A stretch of 64,000 nucleotides of DNA, from positions 1,490,001 to 1,554,000 of the forward strand of contig JAXIVH010000044.1 of assembly GCA_036785325.1 (NCBI GenBank). The letters run 5' to 3'. Shown here one piece after another: positions 54,475 through 64,000 of the stretch. The position numbers and the translations under genes are program-made. This DNA is from Urophycis tenuis (lineage: Eukaryota > Chordata > Actinopteri > Gadiformes > Phycidae). Position 1 is the first letter of the stretch. The number at the start of each line of letters is the position of its first letter. The notes beneath the pieces are model-generated. The model was not told where the DNA came from, ran no database searches, and saw only the letters and a program-made list of their open reading frames with translations.

Positions 54475-54548
54475 AGGTACTGCTAGGATTTGAACCCAGG
54501 GTCTCCTGTTTACTAGACAGGCACTTTAAACAGCTAAGCCACAGCACC
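54475..54548 (-). tRNA. tRNA-Thr-AGT: tRNA-Thr (AGT), third position, unit 2 (D-loop variant)
   Basis: As 50466-50539, except D loop AGCTGTTTAA: the second conserved G (G19) is T, which would weaken the D-loop/T-loop contact and the A box. Function is uncertain. Confidence 0.8.
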
Positions 54549-54580
54549 ACTTGGAGCTAAGGAGAGCTGCTTGAGCGAGC

Positions 54581-54606
54581 GATACTGTCCACTATACTAA
54601 CGAGGA
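54581..54606 (-). pseudogene. tRNA-Asp 5' fragment, unit 2
   Basis: Identical scrap to 50572-50597. Confidence 0.75.
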
Positions 54607-55074
54607 GAGGGCATAGGAGCCCAGCAGTCCTCTAAGTCAAAGCGCAACGACTGGACGTCGACTTGGCACAGGAACCCCAAAAGCAGGACAGATTCATCGG
54701 AGGTTCTGAGTAGACCTAGAAGCAGATGGGTCAAACAAACAAAAACAAACAGCCATCCACTACCTGAGATTTTTCATCAATAAATGCCATCAAGGCGCAT
54801 TGCTGCCTGCAGCAATTTGCAATTGAGGACTTACATAGGCAAGATGTCAACCGTTCGCAAACAACAATCTTGCCCACAGTCCTTTCTACAAATGAACTGC
54901 GTTACCTTATTAATGAAGATGATGTCCTTGTTCGGTGCTGCTAACTAAACCAACAATCTCAGACATTTGAAAAGTTCATTCATGGTGGCATAAATTCCAC
55001 ATCTAGTCAATTCCCCGTTGACAGCTGCAGTCAACGTAAGTTAAACTTTGGTATTTATTTTCCCACAAGCACAC

Positions 55075-55238
55075 CAGGGGAGAGCGCGGACGCAGTCCCC
55101 CACTACCAGAAATTTTGCAGTCGAGATTCCCACATGTGGGGAATTCGCAGGGGTCAGCACAACCGGAGTGCAATGGCTGAGCCTCGCCCTGGGTGAACCA
55201 CCTTCTTGATCATGGTATCTCCCCTGCCAGGTAAGTAT
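55075..55238 (-). ncRNA. RNU1: U1 spliceosomal snRNA, unit 2
   Basis: 164 nt; by eye identical to unit 1, including the ACTTACCTG 5' end and the Sm-like site. Confidence 0.95.
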
Positions 55239-55695
55239 GCCTAGTACACGGCTCACATGCTGGACTGATTCTCTCACATAAGAGTCTACATCATGGTGCT
55301 TACATTTTACTGACCATTATGCCACAACTAACAAACTACAATCGTTATTGTGATATCTGCACCCATAAGATACAATTCCAACACTCATTATTCGTAATAT
55401 AATGAGTGAGTGAATATCTTTTTTGTTTCATGCTTTGCTGTATTCGACTTCTGGGATTTTGCAGAAAGAAATGCCATCAAGGCTATTAAACACAGGGAAA
55501 AGCGTGCCCCTGGTGGTGGGGTTTTAGGCTACCGTGGTCTCTGGACAACCCCGATTCATATTACCTCACAAACAGAGCGGCACACCGTCACCGGTGACAC
55601 GGCATTTCTGGGACAATGCTGAATTGCACGGAGCAGCATTTGGAGCTGGAGGAGCTTTCAGAGGGAGAGAGCAATCATTTTCACAGTAATGCAGA

Positions 55696-55813
55696 GCTCT
55701 GCCACATGGCAAAGCCCACCAGAAAAATTCCCTAAACTCTTGGGTGTTCCTCTCCACGGAAGTCTTTAGTAAAAGGCGAAAGGCTTGTACGATTTGTAGA
55801 GAAACCAGAGTTA
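55696..55813 (-). ncRNA. RNU5: U5 spliceosomal snRNA, unit 2
   Basis: By eye identical to unit 1: loop I, Sm site and 3' hairpin intact. Confidence 0.9.
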
Positions 55814-55887
55814 ACACATGCACCTGCTGCCACGGCCCGCCTGTCCCACTCGCCGGCTTGGTAAACTGCCCAACGGTGGCCCTCTAT

Positions 55888-55978
55888 GTTTAATATGTAG
55901 TCCCCACATAGAGGACATATCAGACATTAAGCTGATAAGAACAGATACTTGATCTTAGCCAAAAGGCAGAGAAGCGAT
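55888..55978 (-). pseudogene. Truncated U2-like sequence, unit 2
   Basis: Same 5-bp loss of the branch-point recognition site and same 3' truncation as unit 1. Confidence 0.85.
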
Positions 55979-56119
55979 GGCCAACAGCGGCCTGTGACGG
56001 AACACGCACTGCCGATGGAGCAACCTCAACCTCTGGTCTTGCATGTCGTTGTGCACAACAATGCGCTACCTTTTGAAGCCGCGCCCCCGGGAAAACAACT
56101 GCTTGGAAATCGGGCTCCA

Positions 56120-56148
56120 GGATGACACGCACATTCGTGAAGCCTTCT
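56120..56148 (+). pseudogene. U6 3' fragment, unit 2
   Basis: Same fragment as 52111-52139. Confidence 0.8.
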
Positions 56149-56173
56149 ATCTTTATCAGGATTTTAGAAAGTA

Positions 56174-56367
56174 TTCTGACCCTTTACTCAGCACTTAGTT
56201 TAAGGGCCTTTGGCAGCAATGACAGCCTCAAGTCTTCTTTGGCATGATGCAACAAAATTTGCACACCAGGATTTGGGGCGTTTCTGCCATTCTTCTCTGC
56301 AGATCCTGTCAAGCTCTGTCAGGTTGGATGGGGACCGTCGGTGGACAGCCATTTTCTGGTCTCTCTT
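56174..56367 (-). pseudogene. Tc1-like transposase C-terminal fragment, unit 3
   Basis: Same fragment as 52165-52358. Confidence 0.75.
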
Positions 56368-56537
56368 TGGGCAGCGTTTTGATTTTGATGTCAAACCCTG
56401 CTGAAGAACCTTGGGAGAATGAGCATTGATGGGCTTCTTCTTGAGCGCCCACTGCAAAAACACAGCATGGTGTAGCCATGAGGAACACTTGTGACATGTA
56501 ATTACACCTAACAAGACTAGCCACAAGCACACGCATT

Positions 56538-56556
56538 CCGATTGCGCCACAGAGAC
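56538..56556 (-). pseudogene. tRNA-Asn 5' fragment, unit 3
   Basis: Same 19-nt scrap as 52529-52547. Confidence 0.85.
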
Positions 56557-56723
56557 TTGTGGAAGATCTTGGTGTCTGTGTATCCTCGTACACAAATGCC
56601 AAGTATGACAACATGAGGGAAATTTGCCCATTAGAAGAAGAGGATGCATGCAACATGAGGCGTCTTGGAGTTTTGATTGTGAAACGCTTGTTTTGTCGAC
56701 TGGCATATGACTCCAAATGCAAG

Positions 56724-56730
56724 CGTCCCT

Positions 56731-56791
<61 letters not shown>

Positions 56792-56797
56792 AGAGAC
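56724..56797 (-). tRNA. tRNA-Asn-GTT: tRNA-Asn (GTT), unit 3
   Basis: Same as unit 2, with the D stem GCGC. Confidence 0.93.
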
Positions 56798-56980
56798 GTC
56801 AGGCAGCAGCTGCTGGTGTCAGTCAGAGTATCGGGTACCAAAAGGCTAAGGACGTCAAAAGATGGCAATTTGATCATTAACTTTGTGTGGAACCCACTGT
56901 TCTGGATGTCCAACAGCTGTTGTGTGCTTCCAGATCTGTGTGTGGGTCCCTCCAAAAGAACAGCTAAAAGGACTTTTATC

Positions 56981-57053
56981 GCCCGGCTAGCTCAGTCGGT
57001 AGAGCATGAGACTCTTAATCTCAGGGTCGTGGGTTCGAGCCCCACGTTGGGCG
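56981..57053 (+). tRNA. tRNA-Lys-CTT: tRNA-Lys (CTT), unit 3
   Basis: Discriminator G, as in unit 1. Confidence 0.95.
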
Positions 57054-57306
57054 GTTCCTTTTGGGCAGCATTTTGATTTTGATGTCAAACACTGCTGAAG
57101 AACCTTGGGAGAATCAGCATTTATAGGCTTCTTCTTGAACGCCGACTACAATAACACAGTGTGGTGTAGCCATGAAGAAGTTAGGCTCAAAGGACTTGTG
57201 ACATGTAATTACACCTAACAACAAAGCTCCGGTTGAAATGATTCTGATATTTTTTTGGTGAAAAAAAAGCTGGCATCACAATGTAAACTAGGAGACAGGC
57301 AATCAC

Positions 57307-57380
57307 AGGTACTGCTGGGAGTTGAACCCAGGGTCTCCTGTTTACAAGACAGGCGCTTTGACCAGCTAAGCCACAGTACC
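57307..57380 (-). tRNA. tRNA-Thr-TGT: tRNA-Thr (TGT), unit 3
   Basis: Same as 49455-49528. Confidence 0.9.
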
Positions 57381-57498
57381 TCTGCTGTCATAGGGTGAAC
57401 TTTCTCTGAAATTTGTCCAATGTAGCACTAGCTGATGTGCGTTAATAAAGAAAAAATGGCAAGGAAAAGGAATCGAAACGACTGGGAGTCTTAACTGC

Positions 57499-57571
57499 AG
57501 GTACTGCTGGGATTTAACCCAGGATCTCCTGTTTACTAGACAGGCACTTTAACCAGCTAAGCCACAGCACC
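57499..57571 (-). pseudogene. tRNA-Thr (AGT) pseudogene, unit 3
   Basis: C56 deleted; T loop TTAAAT as in units 2 and 4. Confidence 0.8.
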
Positions 57572-57816
57572 ACTGGCAGCCAAAGTGAACTTCTTGAGCT
57601 AAAAATTGAGAAAACAACAACCTCGGTCTGACATGATTCCTTGGATGCGTGAGAAAAATAAAGGTTGATTAAGTAGCACATCAGATAACACTCAGTACTT
57701 TTGGACTTTATCTCAGGAGATCCTGTGTACTTTGTATGCCCATTGTGTCACAAAGCATAGAGAGAAGATTGACAGAAAAGTGCAGCAAACACCAGCATCA
57801 TTTGCAAAGATTACTG

Positions 57817-57889
57817 CGCCAAATGTGGGGCTCAAACCCACAACCCTGAGAATAAGAGTCTCATGCTCTACCAACTGAGCTAACCGGGC
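57817..57889 (-). pseudogene. tRNA-Lys (CTT) pseudogene, unit 3
   Basis: As unit 1, with variable loop starting GGG. Confidence 0.8.
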
Positions 57890-58132
57890 TCGGACTCAAC
57901 GTTGCGTTTCGGAGAGAACCTTTAAAGTCCAAATGAGTTGTTGACAATTAACCAGAATGCTTTGCATGCCATGTCTTTTGTACAGTTCACTTGCTCCTTG
58001 CAAAGCTTTCAACTTTAATTTTGAACCCCAACTTTGAATATCTCAAAGTTCGGGTCCGGTTTAGATGATTCCGATATTTTTTGGGTACACAGAAACTGGC
58101 ATCACAATGTAAACTAGGAGAAGGGCAATGAC

Positions 58133-58206
58133 AGGTACTGCTGGGAGTTGAACCCAGGGTCTCCTGTTTACTAGACAGGCGCTTTGACCAGCTAAGCCAC
58201 AGTACC
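58133..58206 (-). tRNA. tRNA-Thr-AGT: tRNA-Thr (AGT), second position, unit 3
   Basis: Same as 50281-50354. Confidence 0.93.
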
Positions 58207-58317
58207 TCTGCTGTCGCTGAGTGAAATTTCTCTGAAATTGGTCCAACGTGGCACTACCTGATGTGCGTTAATAAAGGAAAAATGGTAAGGAAAAGAATTG
58301 GAGTCTTACATAACTGC

Positions 58318-58391
58318 AGGTACTGCTAGGATTTGAACCCAGGGTCTCCTGTTTACTAGACAGGCACTTTAACCAGCTAAGCCACAGCACC
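58318..58391 (-). tRNA. tRNA-Thr-AGT: tRNA-Thr (AGT), third position, unit 3
   Basis: Same as 50466-50539, with the conserved D-loop GG. Confidence 0.92.
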
Positions 58392-58423
58392 ACTTGGAGC
58401 TAAGGAGAGCTGCTTGAGCGAGC

Positions 58424-58449
58424 GATACTGTCCACTATACTAACGAGGA
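58424..58449 (-). pseudogene. tRNA-Asp 5' fragment, unit 3
   Basis: Same scrap as 50572-50597. Confidence 0.75.
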
Positions 58450-58917
58450 GAGGGCATAGGAGCCCAGCAGTCCTCTAAGTCAAAGCGCAACGACTGGACG
58501 TCGACTTGGCACAGGAACCCCAAAAGCAGGACAGATTCATCGGAGGTTCTGAGTAGACCTAGAAGCAGATGGGTCAAACAAACAAAAACAAACAGCCATC
58601 CACTACCTGAGATTTTGCATCAATAAATGCCATCAAGGCGCATTGCTGCCTGCAGCAATTTGCAATTGAGGACTTACATAGGCAAGATGTCAACCGTTCG
58701 CAAACAACAATCTTGCCCACAGTCCTTTCTACAAATGAACTGCGTTACCTTATTAATGAAGATGATGTCCTTGTTCGGTGCTGCTAACTAAACCAACAAT
58801 CTCAGACATTTGAAAAGTTCATTCATGGTGGCATAAATTCCACATCTAGTCAATTCCCCGTTGACAGCTGCAGTCAACGTAAGTTAAACTTTGGTATTTA
58901 TTTTCCCACAAGCACAC

Positions 58918-59081
58918 CAGGGGAGAGCGCGGACGCAGTCCCCCACTACCAGAAATTTTGCAGTCGAGATTCCCACATGTGGGGAATTCGCAGGGGTCAG
59001 CACAACCGGAGTGCAATGGCTGAGCCTCGCCCTGGGTGAACCACCTTCTTGATCATGGTATCTCCCCTGCCAGGTAAGTAT
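58918..59081 (-). ncRNA. RNU1: U1 spliceosomal snRNA, unit 3
   Basis: 164 nt, by eye identical to unit 1. Confidence 0.95.
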
Positions 59082-59538
59082 GCCTAGTACACGGCTCACA
59101 TGCTGGACTGATTCTCTCACATAAGAGTCTACATCATGGTGCTTACATTTTACTGACCATTATGCCACAACTAACAAACTACAATCGTTATTGTGATATC
59201 TGCACCCGTAAGATACAATTCCAACACTCATTATTCGTAATATAATGAGTGAGTGAATATCTTTTTTGTTTCATGCTTTGCTGTATTCGACTTCTGGGAT
59301 TTTGCAGAAAGAAATGCCATCAAGGCTATTAAACACAGGGAAAAGCGTGCCCCTGGTGGTGGGGTTTTAGGCTACCGTGGTCTCTGGACAACCCCGATTC
59401 ATATTGCCTCACAAACAGAGCGGCACACCGTCACCGGTGACACGGCATTTCTGGGACAATGCTGAATTGCACGGAGCAGCATTTGGAGCTGGAGGAGCTT
59501 TCAGAGGGAGAGAGCAATCATTTTCACAGTAATGCAGA

Positions 59539-59656
59539 GCTCTGCCACATGGCAAAGCCCACCAGAAAAATTCCCTAAACTCTTGGGTGTTCCTCTCCAC
59601 GGAAGTCTTTAGTAAAAGGCGAAAGGCTTGTACGATTTGTAGAGAAACCAGAGTTA
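59539..59656 (-). ncRNA. RNU5: U5 spliceosomal snRNA, unit 3
   Basis: By eye identical to unit 1. Confidence 0.9.
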
Positions 59657-59730
59657 ACACATGCACCTGCTGCCACGGCCCGCCTGTCCCACTCGCCGGC
59701 TTGGTAAACTGCCCAACGGTGGCCCTCTAT

Positions 59731-59821
59731 GTTTAATATGTAGTCCCCACATAGAGGACATATCAGACATTAAGCTGATAAGAACAGATACTTGATCTTA
59801 GCCAAAAGGCAGAGAAGCGAT
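59731..59821 (-). pseudogene. Truncated U2-like sequence, unit 3
   Basis: Same deletion and truncation as unit 1. Confidence 0.85.
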
Positions 59822-59962
59822 GGCCAACAGCGGCCTGTGACGGAACACGCACTGCCGATGGAGCAACCTCAACCTCTGGTCTTGCATGTCGTTGTGCACA
59901 ACAATGCGCTACCTTTTGAAGCCGCGCCCCCGGGAAAACAACTGCTTGGAAATCGGGCTCCA

Positions 59963-59991
59963 GGATGACACGCACATTCGTGAAGCCTTCT
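59963..59991 (+). pseudogene. U6 3' fragment, unit 3
   Basis: Same fragment as 52111-52139. Confidence 0.8.
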
Positions 59992-60016
59992 ATCTTTATC
60001 AGGATTTTAGAAAGTA

Positions 60017-60210
60017 TTCTGACCCTTTACTCAGCACTTAGTTTAAGGGCCTTTGGCAGCAATGACAGCCTCAAGTCTTCTTTGGCATGATGCAACAAAA
60101 TTTGCACACCAGGATTTGGGGCGTTTCTGCCATTCTTCTCTGCAGATCCTGTCAAGCTCTGTCAGGTTGGATGGGGACCGTCGGTGGACAGCCATTTTCT
60201 GGTCTCTCTT
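60017..60210 (-). pseudogene. Tc1-like transposase C-terminal fragment, unit 4
   Basis: Same fragment as 52165-52358. Confidence 0.75.
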
Positions 60211-60380
60211 TGGGCAGCGTTTTGATTTTGATGTCAAACCCTGCTGAAGAACCTTGGGAGAATGAGCATTGATGGGCTTCTTCTTGAGCGCCCACTGCAA
60301 AAACACAGCATGGTGTAGCCATGAGGAACACTTGTGACATGTAATTACACCTAACAAGACTAGCCACAAGCACACGCATT

Positions 60381-60399
60381 CCGATTGCGCCACAGAGAC
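60381..60399 (-). pseudogene. tRNA-Asn 5' fragment, unit 4
   Basis: Same 19-nt scrap as 52529-52547. Confidence 0.85.
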
Positions 60400-60566
60400 T
60401 TGTGGAAGATCTTGGTGTCTGTGTATCCTCGTACACAAATGCCAAGTATGACAACATGAGGGAAATTTGCCCATTAGAAGAAGAGGATACATGCAACATG
60501 AGGCGTCTTGGAGTTTTGATTGTGAAACGCTTGTTTTGTCGACTGGCATATGACTCCAAATGCAAG

Positions 60567-60573
60567 CGTCCCT

Positions 60574-60634
<61 letters not shown>

Positions 60635-60640
60635 AGAGAC
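60567..60640 (-). tRNA. tRNA-Asn-GTT: tRNA-Asn (GTT), unit 4
   Basis: Same as unit 2. Confidence 0.93.
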
Positions 60641-60823
60641 GTCAGGCAGCAGCTGCTGGTGTCAGTCAGAGTATCGGGTACCAAAAGGCTAAGGACGTCA
60701 AAAGATGGCAATTTGATCATTAACTTTGTGTGGAACCCACTGTTCTGGATGTCCAACAGCTGTTGTGTGCTTCCAGATCTGTGTGTGGGTCCCTCCAAAA
60801 GAACAGCTAAAAGGACTTTTATC

Positions 60824-60896
60824 GCCCGGCTAGCTCAGTCGGTAGAGCATGAGACTCTTAATCTCAGGGTCGTGGGTTCGAGCCCCACGTTGGGCC
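60824..60896 (+). tRNA. tRNA-Lys-CTT: tRNA-Lys (CTT), unit 4
   Basis: Discriminator C, as in unit 2. Confidence 0.93.
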
Positions 60897-61149
60897 GTTC
60901 CTTTTGGGCAGCATTTTGATTTTGATGTCAAACACTGCTGAAGAACCTTGGGAGAATCAGCATTTATAGGCTTCTTCTTGAACGCCGACTACAATAACAC
61001 AGTATGGTGTAGCCATGAAGAAGTTAGGCTCAAAGGACTTGTGACATGTAATTACACCTAACAACAAAGCTCCGGTTGAAATGATTCTGATATTTTTTTG
61101 GTGAAAAAAAAGCTGGCATCACAATGTAAACTAGGAGACAGGCAATCAC

Positions 61150-61223
61150 AGGTACTGCTGGGAGTTGAACCCAGGGTCTCCTGTTTACAAGACAGGCGCT
61201 TTGACCAGCTAAGCCACAGTACC
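61150..61223 (-). tRNA. tRNA-Thr-TGT: tRNA-Thr (TGT), unit 4
   Basis: Same as 49455-49528. Confidence 0.9.
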
Positions 61224-61341
61224 TCTGCTGTCATAGGGTGAACTTTCTCTGAAATTTGTCCAATGTAGCACTAGCTGATGTGCGTTAATAAAGAAAAAAT
61301 GGCAAGGAAAAGGAATCGAAACGACTGGGAGTCTTAACTGC

Positions 61342-61414
61342 AGGTACTGCTGGGATTTAACCCAGGATCTCCTGTTTACTAGACAGGCACTTTAACCAGC
61401 TAAGCCACAGCACC
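61342..61414 (-). pseudogene. tRNA-Thr (AGT) pseudogene, unit 4
   Basis: C56 deleted; T loop TTAAAT. Confidence 0.8.
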
Positions 61415-61659
61415 ACTGGCAGCCAAAGTGAACTTCTTGAGCTAAAAATTGAGAAAACAACAACCTCGGTCTGACATGATTCCTTGGATGCGTGAGAAAA
61501 ATAAAGGTTGATTAAGTAGCACATCAGATAACACTCAGTACTTTTGGACTTTATCTTAGGAGATCCTGTGTACTTTGTATGCCCATTGTGTCACAAAGCA
61601 TAGAGAGAAGATTGACAGAAAAGTACAGCAAACACCAGCATCATTTGCAAAGATTACTG

Positions 61660-61732
61660 CGCCAAATGTGGGGCTCAAACCCACAACCATGAGAATAAGA
61701 GTCTCATGCTCTACCAACTGAGCTAACCGGGC
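61660..61732 (-). pseudogene. tRNA-Lys (CTT) pseudogene, unit 4
   Basis: As unit 2, with variable loop starting TGG. Confidence 0.8.
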
Positions 61733-61893
61733 TCGGACTCAACTGCTACGTTGCGTTTCGGAGAGAACCTTTAAAGTCCAAATGAGTTGTTGACAATTAA
61801 CCAGAATGCTTTGCATGCCATGTCTTTTGTACAGTTCACTTGCTCCTTGCAAAGCTTTCAACTTTAATTTTGAACCCCAACTTTGAATATCTC

Positions 61894-62061
61894 CTCTGTT
61901 AGATTGGTTTGGATAGGTTGAGGGCCACAACACTTCAATAGAAAGATTCTGATCAATGTTACAAAGGAATGCACTATTTGTGTGGCAAACAAACAATCAA
62001 AGGCTAAGTTATTCCTTCACAGAGGCAATCTCATAATATGCGATAGACATTGGTTGCAAAA
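61894..62061. repeat. Type-B-specific ~168-bp segment, unit 4
   Basis: Same as 54042-54209. Confidence 0.85.
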
Positions 62062-62141
62062 GGTCCGGTTTAGATGATTCCGATATTTTTTTGGTACACA
62101 GAAACTGGCACCACAATGTAAACTAGGAGAAGGGCAATGAC

Positions 62142-62215
62142 AGGTACTGCTGGGAGTTGAACCCAGGGTCTCCTGTTTACTAGACAGGCGCTTTGACCAG
62201 CTAAGCCACAGTACC
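62142..62215 (-). tRNA. tRNA-Thr-AGT: tRNA-Thr (AGT), second position, unit 4
   Basis: Same as 50281-50354. Confidence 0.93.
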
Positions 62216-62326
62216 TCTGCTGTCGCTGAGTGAAATTTCTCTGAAATTGGTCCAACGTGGCACTACCTGATGTGCGTTAATAAAGGAAAAATGGTAAGGA
62301 AAAGAATTGGAGTCTTACATAACTGC

Positions 62327-62400
62327 AGGTACTGCTAGGATTTGAACCCAGGGTCTCCTGTTTACTAGACAGGCACTTTAAACAGCTAAGCCACAGCACC
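62327..62400 (-). tRNA. tRNA-Thr-AGT: tRNA-Thr (AGT), third position, unit 4 (D-loop variant)
   Basis: G19 to T in the D loop, as in unit 2. Confidence 0.8.
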
Positions 62401-62432
62401 ACTTGGAGCTAAGGAGAGCTGCTTGAGCGAGC

Positions 62433-62458
62433 GATACTGTCCACTATACTAACGAGGA
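62433..62458 (-). pseudogene. tRNA-Asp 5' fragment, unit 4
   Basis: Same scrap as 50572-50597. Confidence 0.75.
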
Positions 62459-62926
62459 GAGGGCATAGGAGCCCAGCAGTCCTCTAAGTCAAAGCGCAAC
62501 GACTGGACGTCGACTTGGCACAGGAACCCCAAAAGCAGGACAGATTCATCGGAGGTTCTGAGTAGACCTAGAAGCAGATGGGTCAAACAAACAAAAACAA
62601 ACAGCCATCCACTACCTGAGATTTTTCATCAATAAATGCCATCAAGGCGCATTGCTGCCTGCAGCAATTTGCAATTGAGGACTTACATAGGCAAGATGTC
62701 AACCGTTCGCAAACAACAATCTTGCCCACAGTCCTTTCTACAAATGAACTGCGTTACCTTATTAATGAAGATGATGTCCTTGTTCGGTGCTGCTAACTAA
62801 ACCAACAATCTCAGACATTTGAAAAGTTCATTCATGGTGGCATAAATTCCACATCTAGTCAATTCCCCGTTGACAGCTGCAGTCAACGTAAGTTAAACTT
62901 TGGTATTTATTTTCCCACAAGCACAC

Positions 62927-63090
62927 CAGGGGAGAGCGCGGACGCAGTCCCCCACTACCAGAAATTTTGCAGTCGAGATTCCCACATGTGGGGAATTCGC
63001 AGGGGTCAGCACAACCGGAGTGCAATGGCTGAGCCTCGCCCTGGGTGAACCACCTTCTTGATCATGGTATCTCCCCTGCCAGGTAAGTAT
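62927..63090 (-). ncRNA. RNU1: U1 spliceosomal snRNA, unit 4
   Basis: 164 nt, by eye identical to unit 1. Confidence 0.95.
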
Positions 63091-63547
63091 GCCTAGTACA
63101 CGGCTCACATGCTGGACTGATTCTCTCACATAAGAGTCTACATCATGGTGCTTACATTTTACTGACCATTATGCCACAACTAACAAACTACAATCGTTAT
63201 TGTGATATCTGCACCCATAAGATACAATTCCAACACTCATTATTCGTAATATAATGAGTGAGTGAATATCTTTTTTGTTTCATGCTTTGCTGTATTCGAC
63301 TTCTGGGATTTTGCAGAAAGAAATGCCATCAAGGCTATTAAACACAGGGAAAAGCGTGCCCCTGGTGGTGGGGTTTTAGGCTACCGTGGTCTCTGGACAA
63401 CCCCGATTCATATTACCTCACAAACAGAGCGGCACACCGTCACCGGTGACACGGCATTTCTGGGACAATGCTGAATTGCACGGAGCAGCATTTGGAGCTG
63501 GAGGAGCTTTCAGAGGGAGAGAGCAATCATTTTCACAGTAATGCAGA

Positions 63548-63665
63548 GCTCTGCCACATGGCAAAGCCCACCAGAAAAATTCCCTAAACTCTTGGGTGTT
63601 CCTCTCCACGGAAGTCTTTAGTAAAAGGCGAAAGGCTTGTACGATTTGTAGAGAAACCAGAGTTA
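63548..63665 (-). ncRNA. RNU5: U5 spliceosomal snRNA, unit 4
   Basis: By eye identical to unit 1. Confidence 0.9.
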
Positions 63666-63739
63666 ACACATGCACCTGCTGCCACGGCCCGCCTGTCCCA
63701 CTCGCCGGCTTGGTAAACTGCCCAACGGTGGCCCTCTAT

Positions 63740-63830
63740 GTTTAATATGTAGTCCCCACATAGAGGACATATCAGACATTAAGCTGATAAGAACAGATAC
63801 TTGATCTTAGCCAAAAGGCAGAGAAGCGAT
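63740..63830 (-). pseudogene. Truncated U2-like sequence, unit 4
   Basis: Same deletion and truncation as unit 1. Confidence 0.85.
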
Positions 63831-63971
63831 GGCCAACAGCGGCCTGTGACGGAACACGCACTGCCGATGGAGCAACCTCAACCTCTGGTCTTGCATGTCG
63901 TTGTGCACAACAATGCGCTACCTTTTGAAGCCGCGCCCCCGGGAAAACAACTGCTTGGAAATCGGGCTCCA

Positions 63972-64000
63972 GGATGACACGCACATTCGTGAAGCCTTCT
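63972..64000 (+). pseudogene. U6 3' fragment, unit 4 (at window end)
   Basis: Same fragment as 52111-52139; it runs to the window edge. Confidence 0.75.

Larger units (their letters stand above)
52141..56149. repeat. tRNA/snRNA array, unit 2 (type B, 4009 bp)
   Basis: Type-B markers, shared with unit 4: GGATACATGC, GGACTTTATCTTAGG, GCACCCATAAG, ATATTACCTCAC, Lys discriminator C, and a ~168-bp extra segment at 54042-54209. A block beginning GGGCAGC-TTTTGATTTTGA occurs twice in the unit (52362-52504 and 53052-53213) and flanks the Asn/Lys pair. Gene-free spacers 54607-55074 and 55249-55695 match those of unit 1. Confidence 0.95.
56150..59992. repeat. tRNA/snRNA array, unit 3 (type A, 3843 bp)
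   Basis: Type A, matching unit 1 at the marker sites and lacking the ~168-bp segment; a private change is CACAGTGTGGTG near 57160. Unlike unit 1 it has the Tc1 fragment and the short Asn fragment at its left end, so unit 1 is the odd one. Gene-free spacers 58450-58917 and 59092-59538 match unit 1. Confidence 0.95.
59993..64000. repeat. tRNA/snRNA array, unit 4 (type B, cut by window end)
   Basis: Type B, matching unit 2 at the marker sites including the ~168-bp segment (61894-62061). The window ends ~2 bp short of a full 4009-bp unit, so the array probably continues. Gene-free spacers 62459-62926 and 63101-63547 match unit 2. Confidence 0.95.

Noticed and set aside
56717..57076. 119-codon plus-strand frame (also at 52708 and 60560)
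   Set aside because: It is a translation of tRNA-Asn (antisense) and tRNA-Lys; the RLAQSVEHETLNLRVVGSSP stretch is the Lys tRNA read as protein.

Overview
This window looks like repeat-rich, probably heterochromatic or pericentromeric-type DNA of a teleost fish. The evidence is vertebrate-type U1 and U5 snRNA genes, eukaryotic tRNA genes with internal A and B boxes, and fish-typical transposons: a Rex3-like LINE, a CR1-group LINE, several hAT elements and Tc1 transposase scraps. I find no convincing intact single-copy cellular protein gene. Nearly every long reading frame is a transposon ORF, a pseudogene, or a chance frame inside a satellite or RNA array.

Layout. (1) 1-20185 and 21288-~21415: a composite satellite. 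A 214-bp monomer is repeated in blocks of about 3.4, 10.4, 13.4, 8.4, 8.4, 9.4 and 5.4 copies. The blocks are separated by eight copies of an ~812-bp segment that carries a decayed minus-strand exon. The array is interrupted by one DNA transposon (2332-3713) and, near its right edge, by a solo-LTR-like element (20186-21287). (2) 21400-22980: mixed transposon debris with a 34-base C run and a perfect 75-bp inverted repeat. (3) 22981-31343: an ~8.4-kb hAT element with a dead BED-finger transposase, itself invaded by a nonautonomous hAT and by a LINE with endonuclease, reverse transcriptase and a C-terminal zinc-finger tail. (4) 31538-32710: a second copy of the LTR-like element. (5) 32847-34897: a 5'-truncated Rex3-like element with a perfect 13-bp target duplication. 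(6) 36150-44763: two pseudogene relics of one unnamed multicopy protein family, separated by nested hAT-type elements with clear 8-bp target duplications. (7) 44856-~48440: a nearly intact CR1-group LINE inserted at the left edge of the next array.

(8) 48471-64000, and continuing past the end: a tandem array mixing tRNA and spliceosomal snRNA genes. Each ~3.84/4.01-kb unit holds tRNA-Asn-GTT, tRNA-Lys-CTT, tRNA-Thr-TGT, a damaged tRNA-Thr, a damaged tRNA-Lys, two tRNA-Thr-AGT genes, a tRNA-Asp fragment, a U1 snRNA gene, a U5 snRNA gene, a truncated U2-like sequence, a U6 3' fragment and a Tc1 transposase fragment. Two unit types alternate (A: 48.5-52.1 kb and 56.2-60.0 kb; B: 52.1-56.1 kb and 60.0-64.0 kb), giving a 7852-bp dimer as the higher-order repeat.

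The only plausibly functional genes are the tRNAs and the U1 and U5 snRNAs of the right-hand array, serving translation and pre-mRNA splicing. Everything else reads as selfish or decaying DNA. All family assignments come from reading sequence and recalled motifs; no database search was run.
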